Below are positions 57,886 to 64,000 of a DNA stretch of 64,000 nucleotides, piece after piece. The notes under the pieces are model-generated. The model made no database searches. It was not told where the DNA came from and saw only the letters and a program-made list of their open reading frames with translations. This DNA is from Triglochin maritima (Eukaryota; Streptophyta; Magnoliopsida; Alismatales; Juncaginaceae): positions 24,450,501 through 24,514,500 of the forward strand of contig OY821786.1 of assembly GCA_963682175.1 (NCBI GenBank), in the 5' to 3' direction. Both the position numbers and the translations under genes were made by a program. Position 1 is the stretch's first letter, and each line of letters begins with the position of its first letter.

Positions 57886-59640
57886 TCTTCTCGCTCTCCT
57901 CCCCTCCCACTCCCATTGTCCTTCTCTCTCCCTCTCCTATCCACTCTCCCCTTCTCCTTCTCTCTGCGTGCCCTTATTCTTCTCTCCGTCGTTCTCCTTC
58001 TCTCTCCTTGTCTTCTCTCTTGTTCTCCTTCTCATCTCCTTCTTCTTCTCCTCCTCCTCCTCTCTCCTTCTTCTCCCTCCTCCTCCTCTTCCTCCTCTCT
58101 CTCCTTCTCTTTCTCTCATCCCTCTCCTTCTCCTTCGCTTGTCCTTCTCTCTCCTCCTCCCTCTTCTTTTCCTCTCCGTCACCTTCACTCTCTCTCACTC
58201 CTCTCGTTCTCCTTCCCTCACCCCTTCTCCGTCTCTCTATTCCTCTCTCTCCTTACCTTTTATCTCTACTTCTCCTTCTCCCTCCCACTTTCCTTCTCTC
58301 CTTCCCTTCCAGCCCCCTCTTCCTTCTCTCTCTCCTTCTCCATCTAGCTCACTTACCGACTCCCTCACTCTTTCTCCCCCTCTCCTTCTCTTTATCTCTC
58401 TCCTTTTCCTTCATTAACAGTCTCCTTCTCTCTCCTCTCTCTACTTCTCGCTCTAATTCACTCTCTCCCCTTCTCCGTTTCACTCCCTCCTTATCTCTCC
58501 CTCTCTCTCCTTCTCTGTTGTTCTCTCTACTTCTCCATCTCTCCTTGCCCTTCTCACTCCCTCCCCCTCTGTCCACCTCTCCTCTCTCTCCTTCTCCTTC
58601 TACCTCTCTCCCTCTCTCGCTCTCCGTCGTTCTCCTTCTCTCTCCTTGTCCTCTCTCTTGTTCTCCTTCTCATCTCCTTCTTCTTCTCCTCCTCCTCCTC
58701 TCTCCTTCTTCTCCCTCCTCCTCCTCTTCCTCCTCTCTCTCCTTCTCTTTCTCTCATCCCTCTCCTTCTCCTTCGCTTGTCCTTCTCTCTCCTCCTCCCT
58801 CTTCTTTTCCTCTCCGTCACCTTCACTCTCTCTCACTCCTCTCGTTCTCCTTCCCTCTCCCCCTTCTCCGTCTCTCTATTCCTCTCTCTCCTTACCTTTT
58901 ATCTCTACTTCTCCTTCTCCCTCCCTCTTTCCTTCTCTCCTTCCCTTCCAGTCCCCTCTTCCTTCTCTCTCTCCTTCTCCATCTAGCTCACTTACCGACT
59001 CCCTCACTCTTTCTCCCCCTCTCCTTCTCTTTCTCTCTCTCCTTTTCGTTCATTCACAGTCTCCTTCTCTCTCCTCTCTCTACTTCTCGCTCTAATTCAC
59101 TCTCTCATCTTCTCCGTTTCACTCCCTCCTTATCTCTCCCTCTCTCCCCTTCTCTATTGTTCTCTCTACTTATCCATCTCTCCTTGCCCTTCTCACTCCC
59201 TCCCCCTCTGTCCACCTCTCCTCTCTCTCCTTCTCCTTCTACCTCTCTCCATCTCTCCCTCTCTCCTTGTTTCCCCATTTCCTTCTCTCTCGTCCTACAC
59301 TCTCCTTCTCTCTCCCCACTCCTTCTCCTTGTTTTTCACTCTCTTATTGTCCCGCGCTCTCTCCTTCTCACTCCTCTCTCTGATTCTCCCTTCTATCTTC
59401 TATCTTCTCTCTCCTTATCCTTCACTCTTAGTCTTCAATCTCCTTCCCTCTCTCTCCTTCTCCTCTACTTCAATACCTCTCCTTCCCTTTCCCTTTTTCC
59501 TTCTCCTTCTCTCTCTTCTTCCTGTCTCTCTCTCTCCCTCGCTTGCCTTCTCCTCTTGCTTCTCCCCCTCCCTCTCCTTCTCCTTCCCATCTCCGCTCTT
59601 CTCCCCCTCTCCGTCTCCTCCTCTCTCCGTCTTCCTCCTT
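57886..59640 (+). repeat. 3,148 bp higher-order unit, copy 3 (partial)
   Basis: The marks recur with the junction near 58618, TTCATTAACAG near 58413, TTTTCGTTCATTC near 59044 and CTTAGTCTTC near 59428. Near 59640 the sequence switches to a different block (CCCCCATCCATCTCCC). Near 59210 it reads CTCTGTCCACC, where copies 1 and 2 share CTCTTTCCACC. Confidence 0.85.
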
Positions 59641-62600
59641 CCCCCATCCATCTCCCTCTACTTCTCTCTCCTTGTCCATCTCTCTCCCCCTCCTCTCTCA
59701 CTCTGTCGTACTCTCTCGCTCTCCTCCTTCTTCTCCCCTCTTTCCTCCTCCTCTATCTCTCCTCTCTTCGTCTACTTCTCCTTCTCGCTCTCCTCCCCTC
59801 CCACTCCCATTGTCCTTCTCTCTCCCTCTCCTATCCACTCTCCCCATCTCCTTCTCTCTGCGTGCCCTTATTCTTCTCTCCGTCGTTCTCCTTCTCTCTC
59901 CTTGTCCTCTCTCTTGTTCTCCTTCTCTTCTCCTTCTTCTTCTGCTCCTCCTCCTCTCTCCTTCTTCTCCCTCCTCCTCCTCCTCCTCTCTCTCCTTCTC
60001 TTTCTCTCATCCCTCTCCTTCTCCTTCACTTGTCCTTCTCTCTCCTCCTCCCTCTTCTTTTCCTCTCCGTCACCTTCACTCTCTCTCACTCCTCTCGTTC
60101 TCCTTCCCTCTCCCCCTTCTCCGTCTCTCTATTCCTCTCTCTCCTTACCTTTTATCTCTACTTCTCCTTCTCCCTCCCTCTTTCCTTCTCTCCTTCCCTT
60201 CCAGTCCCCTCTTCCTTCTCTCTCTCCTTCTCCATCTAGCTCACTTACCGACTCCCTCACTCTTTCTCCCCCTCTCCATCTCTTTCTCTCTCTCCTTTTC
60301 CTTCATTCACAGTCTCCTCTCTCTACTTCTCGCTCTAATTCACTCTCTCCCCTTCTCCGTTTCACTCCCTCCTTATCTCTCCCTCTCTCTCCTTCTCTAT
60401 TGTTCTCTCTACTTCTCCATCTCTCCTTGCCCTTCTCACTCCCTCCCCCTCTGTCCACCTCTCCTCTCTCTCCTTCTCCTTCTACCTCTCTCCATCTCTC
60501 CCTCTCTCCTTGTTTCCCCATTTCCTTCTCTCTCGTCCTACACTCTCCTTCTCTCTCCCCACTCCTTCTCCTTGTTTTTCACTCTCTTATTGTCCCGCGC
60601 TCTCTCCTTCTTACTCCTCTCTATGATTCTCCCTTCTATCTTCTATCTTCTCTCTCCTTATCCTTCACTCTTCGTCTTCAATCTCCTTCCCTCTCTCTCC
60701 TTCTCCTCTACTTCAATACCTCTCCTTCCCTTTCCCTTTTTCCTTCTCCTTCTCTCTCTTCTTCCTGTCTCTCTCTCTCCCTCGCTTGCCTTCTCCTCTT
60801 GCTTCTCTCCCTCCCTCTCCTTCTCCTTCCCATCTCCGCTCTTCTCCCCCTCTCCGTCTCCTCCTCTCTCCGTCTTCCTCCTTCCCCCTCCATCTCCCTC
60901 TACTTCTCTCTCCTTGTCCATCTCTCTCCCCCTCCTCTCTCACTCTGTCGTACTCTCTCGCTCTCCTCCTTCTTCACCCCTCTTCCTCCTCCTCTATCTC
61001 TCCTCTCTTCGTCTCCTTCTCCATCTCGCTCTCCTCCCCTCCCACTCCCATTGTCCTTCTCTCTCCCTCTCCTATCTACTCTCCCCTTCTCCTTCTCTCT
61101 GCGTGCCCTTATTCTTCTCTCCGTCGTTCTCCTTCTCTCTCCTTGTCCTCTCTCTTGTTCTCCTTCTCATCTCCTTCTTCTTCTCCTCCTCCTCCTCTCT
61201 CCTTCTTCTCCCTCCTCCTCCTCCTCCTCCTCTCTCTCCTTCTCTTTCTCTCATCCCTCTCCTTCTCCTTCGCTTGTCCTTCTCTCTCCTCCTCCCTCTT
61301 CTTTTCCTCTCCGTCACCTTCACTCTCTCTCACTCCTCTCGTTCTCCTTCCCTCTCCCCCTTCTCCGTCTCTCTATTCCTCTCTCTCCTTACCTTTTATC
61401 TCTACTTCTCCTTCTCCCTCCCTCTTTCCTTCTCTCCTTCCCTTCCAGTCCCCTCTTCCTTCTCTCTCTCCTTCTCCATCTAGCTCACTTACCGACTCCC
61501 TCACTCTTTCTCCCCCTCTCCTTCTCTTTCTCTCTCTCCTTTTCCTTCATTCACAGTCTCCTTCTCTCTCCTCTCTCTACTTCTCGCTCTAATTCACTCT
61601 CTCCCCTTCTCCGTTTCACTCCCTCCTTATCTCTCCCTCTCTCTCCTTCTCTATTGTTCTCTCTACTTCTCCATCTCTCCTTGCCCTTCTCACTCCCTCC
61701 CCCTCTGTCCACCTCTCCTCTCTCTCCTTCTCCTTCTACCTCTCTCCATCTCTCCCTCTCTCCTTGTTTCCCCATTTCCTTCTCTCTCGTCCTACACTCT
61801 CCTTCTCTCTCCCCACTCCTTCTCCTTGTTTTTCACTCTCTTATTGTCCCGCGCTCTCTCCTTCTCACTCCTCTCTCTGATTCTCCCTTCTATCTTCTAT
61901 CTTCTCTCTCCTTATCCTTCACTCTTCGTCTTCAATCTCCTTCCCTCTCTCTCCTTCTCCTCTACTTCAATACCTCTCCTTCCCTTTCCCTTTTTCCTTC
62001 TCCTTCTCTCTCTTCTTCCTGTCTCTCTCTCTCTCTCCCTCGCTTGCCTTCTCCTCTTGCTTCTCTCCCTCCCTCTCCTTCTCCTTCCCATCTCCGCTCT
62101 TCTCCCCCTCTCCGTCTCCTCCTCTCTCCGTCTTCCTCCTTCCCCATCCATCTCCCTCTACTTCTCTCTCCTTGTCCATCTCTCTCCCCCTCCTCTCTCA
62201 CTCTGTCGTACTCTCTCGCTCTCCTCCTTCTTCTCCCCTCTTTCCTCCTCCTCTATCTCTCCTCTCTTCGTCTCCTTCTCCTTCTCGCTCTCCTCCCCTC
62301 CCACTCCCATTGTCCTTCTCTCTCCCTCTCCTATCCACTCTCCCCTTCTCCTTCTCTCTGCGTGCCCTTATTCTTCTCTCCGTCGTTCTCCTTCTCTCTC
62401 CTTGTCCTCTCTCTTGTTCTCCTTCTCATCTCCTTCTTCTTCTCCTCCTCCTCCTCTCTCCTTCTTCTCCCTCCTCCTCCTCCTCCTCCTCTCTCTCCTT
62501 CTCTTTCTCTCATCCCTCTCCTTCTCCTTCGCTTGTCCTTCTCTCTCCTCCTCCCTCTTCTTTTCCTCCCCGTCACCTTCACTCTCTCTCACTCCTCTCG

Positions 62601-64000
62601 TTCTCCTTCCCTCTCCCCCTTCTCCGTCTCTCTATTCGTCTCTCTCCTTACCTTTTATCTCTACTTCTCCTTCTCCCTCCCTCTTTCCTTCTCTCCTTCC
62701 CTTCCAGTCCCCTCTTCCTTCTCTCTCTCCTTCTCCATCTAGCTCACTTACCGACTCCCTCACTCTTTCTCCCCCTCTCCTTCTCTTTCTCTCTCTCCTT
62801 TTCCTTCATTCACAGTCTCCTCTCTCTACTTCTCGCTCTAATTCACTCTCTCCCCTTCTCCGTTTCACTCCCTCCTTATCTCTCCCTCTCTCTCCTTCTC
62901 TATTGTTCTCTCTACTTCTCCATCTCTCCTTGCCCTTCTCACTCCCTCCCCCTCTGTCCACCTCTCCTCTCTCTCCTTCTCCTTCTACCTCTCTCCATCT
63001 CTCCCTCTCTCCTTGTTTCCCCATTTCCTTCTCTCTCGTCCTACACTCTCCTTCTCTCTCCCCACTCCTTCTCCTTGTTTTTCACTCTCTTATTGTCCCG
63101 CGCTCTCTCCTTCTCACTCCTCTCTCTGATTCTCCCTTCTATCTTCTATCTTCTCTCTCCTTATCCTTCACTCTTCGTCTTCAATCTCCTTCCCTCTCTC
63201 TCCTTCTCCTCTACTTCAATACCTCTCCTTCCCTTTCCCTTTTTCCTTCTCCTTCTCTCTCTTCTTCCTGTCTCTCTCTCTCCCTCGCTTGCCTTCTCCT
63301 CTTGCTTCTCTCCCTCCCTCTCCTTCTCCTTCCCATCTCCGCTCTTCTCCCCCTCTCCGTCTCCTCCTCTCTCCGTCTTCCTCCTTCCCCCTCCATCTCC
63401 CTCTACTTCTCTCTCCTTGTCCATCTCTCTCCCCCTCCTCTCTCACTATGTCGTACTCTCTCGCTCTCCACCTTCTTCTCCCCTCTTTCCTCCTCCTCTA
63501 TCTCTCCTCTCTTCGTCTCCTTCTCCTTCTCGCTCTCCTCCCCTCCCACTCCCATTGTCCTTCTCTCTCCCTCTCCTATCCACTCTCCCCTTCTCCTTCT
63601 CTCTGCGTGCCCTTATTCTTCTCTCCGTCGTTCTCCTTCTCTCTCCTTGTCCTCTCTCTTGTTCTCCTTCTCATCTCCTTCTTCTTCTCCTCCTCCTCCT
63701 CTCTCCTTCTTCTCCCTCCTCCTCCTCCTCCTCCTCCTCCTCCTCTCTCTCCTTCTCTTTCTCTCATCCCTCTCCTTCTACTTCGCTTGTCCTTCTCTCT
63801 CCTCCTCCCTCTTCTTTTCCTCTCCGTCACCTTCACTCTCTCTCACTCCTCTCTTTCTCCTTCCCTCTCCCCCTTCTCCGTCTCTCTATTCCTCTCTCTC
63901 CTTACCTTTTATCTCTACTTCTCCTTCTCCCTCCCTCTTTCCTTCTCTCCTTCCCTTCCAGTCCCCTCTTCCTTCTCTCTCTCCTTCTCCATCTAGCTCA
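59641..64000 (+). repeat. Polypyrimidine satellite with a two-monomer (2.5 kb) higher-order pattern
   Basis: Copy starts are at 60711, 61965 and 63214. The variant CCCCATCCATCTCCC at about 59643 recurs at about 62143 but is absent at about 60891 and 63390. A 9-10 base loss in CACAGTCTCCTCTCTCTAC at about 60310 recurs at about 62813 but is absent at about 61560. Alternate monomers therefore share variants. The array continues beyond the window. Confidence 0.75.
63715..63744 (+). repeat. Expanded (CCT)10 microsatellite inside a monomer
   Basis: Ten uninterrupted CCT units. The same site has four units and then a CTTCCT interruption in most monomers (near 508 in the first), and about seven uninterrupted units near 61212. 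Confidence 0.85.

Noticed and set aside
1..64000. Telomeric, rDNA or 5S repeats
   Set aside because: No TTTAGGG tracts and no recognisable rRNA sequence; the monomer consists of CT-rich sequence only.

Overview
The window is almost entirely one head-to-tail satellite DNA array, interrupted by two non-LTR retrotransposon insertions. The satellite monomer is about 1.25 kb. Its + strand is overwhelmingly pyrimidine: in the lines I counted there are only about 4 to 10 purines per 60 bases. All copies run in the same direction. I can place a copy start (motif CTTCAATACC) about every 1,200-1,266 bp from base 1 to base 63,214, roughly 45 full or partial copies. No host gene, tRNA, rRNA or CRISPR array is visible. 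The many long open frames in the array are by-products of a strand that can hardly form stop codons.

The host is most probably a flowering plant or another land plant. This rests on the retrotransposon. ORF1 carries a DUF4283-type domain plus a CCHC zinc knuckle. ORF2 carries an APE endonuclease, a reverse transcriptase and a C-terminal zf-RVT zinc-binding domain. That is the usual architecture of plant L1-clade LINEs. The species cannot be named from this window.

Layout: (1) 1-10,058, satellite subarray with a five-monomer higher-order repeat of about 6.29 kb. (2) 10,059 to about 16,525, a nearly full-length LINE on the minus strand, with 5' UTR, ORF1 with a damaged repetitive C-terminal part, an ATGA overlap into ORF2, ORF2 with one in-frame TGA, a 3' hairpin and a poly(A) tail. 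(3) About 16,526-49,289, satellite in three zones: a 1,253-1,263 bp zone, a strongly homogenised 1,250 bp zone (29,784 to about 46,900), and a degenerate zone. (4) 49,290-50,315, a second, 5'-truncated LINE-derived insert on the minus strand that holds only ORF1-related sequence plus a LINE 3' end, flanked by a perfect 17-bp target-site duplication. (5) 50,316-64,000, satellite containing a 3,148 bp higher-order unit present about 2.6 times and then a two-monomer (2.5 kb) higher-order pattern.

The most unusual points are: the scale and constancy of the purine/pyrimidine strand asymmetry; a 3'-splice-site-like module repeated in nearly every monomer; different higher-order repeat multiplicities in neighbouring blocks, with the subfamily switch coinciding with the LINE; and a 3'-terminal hairpin shared by the two retroelements that differs by compensating changes.
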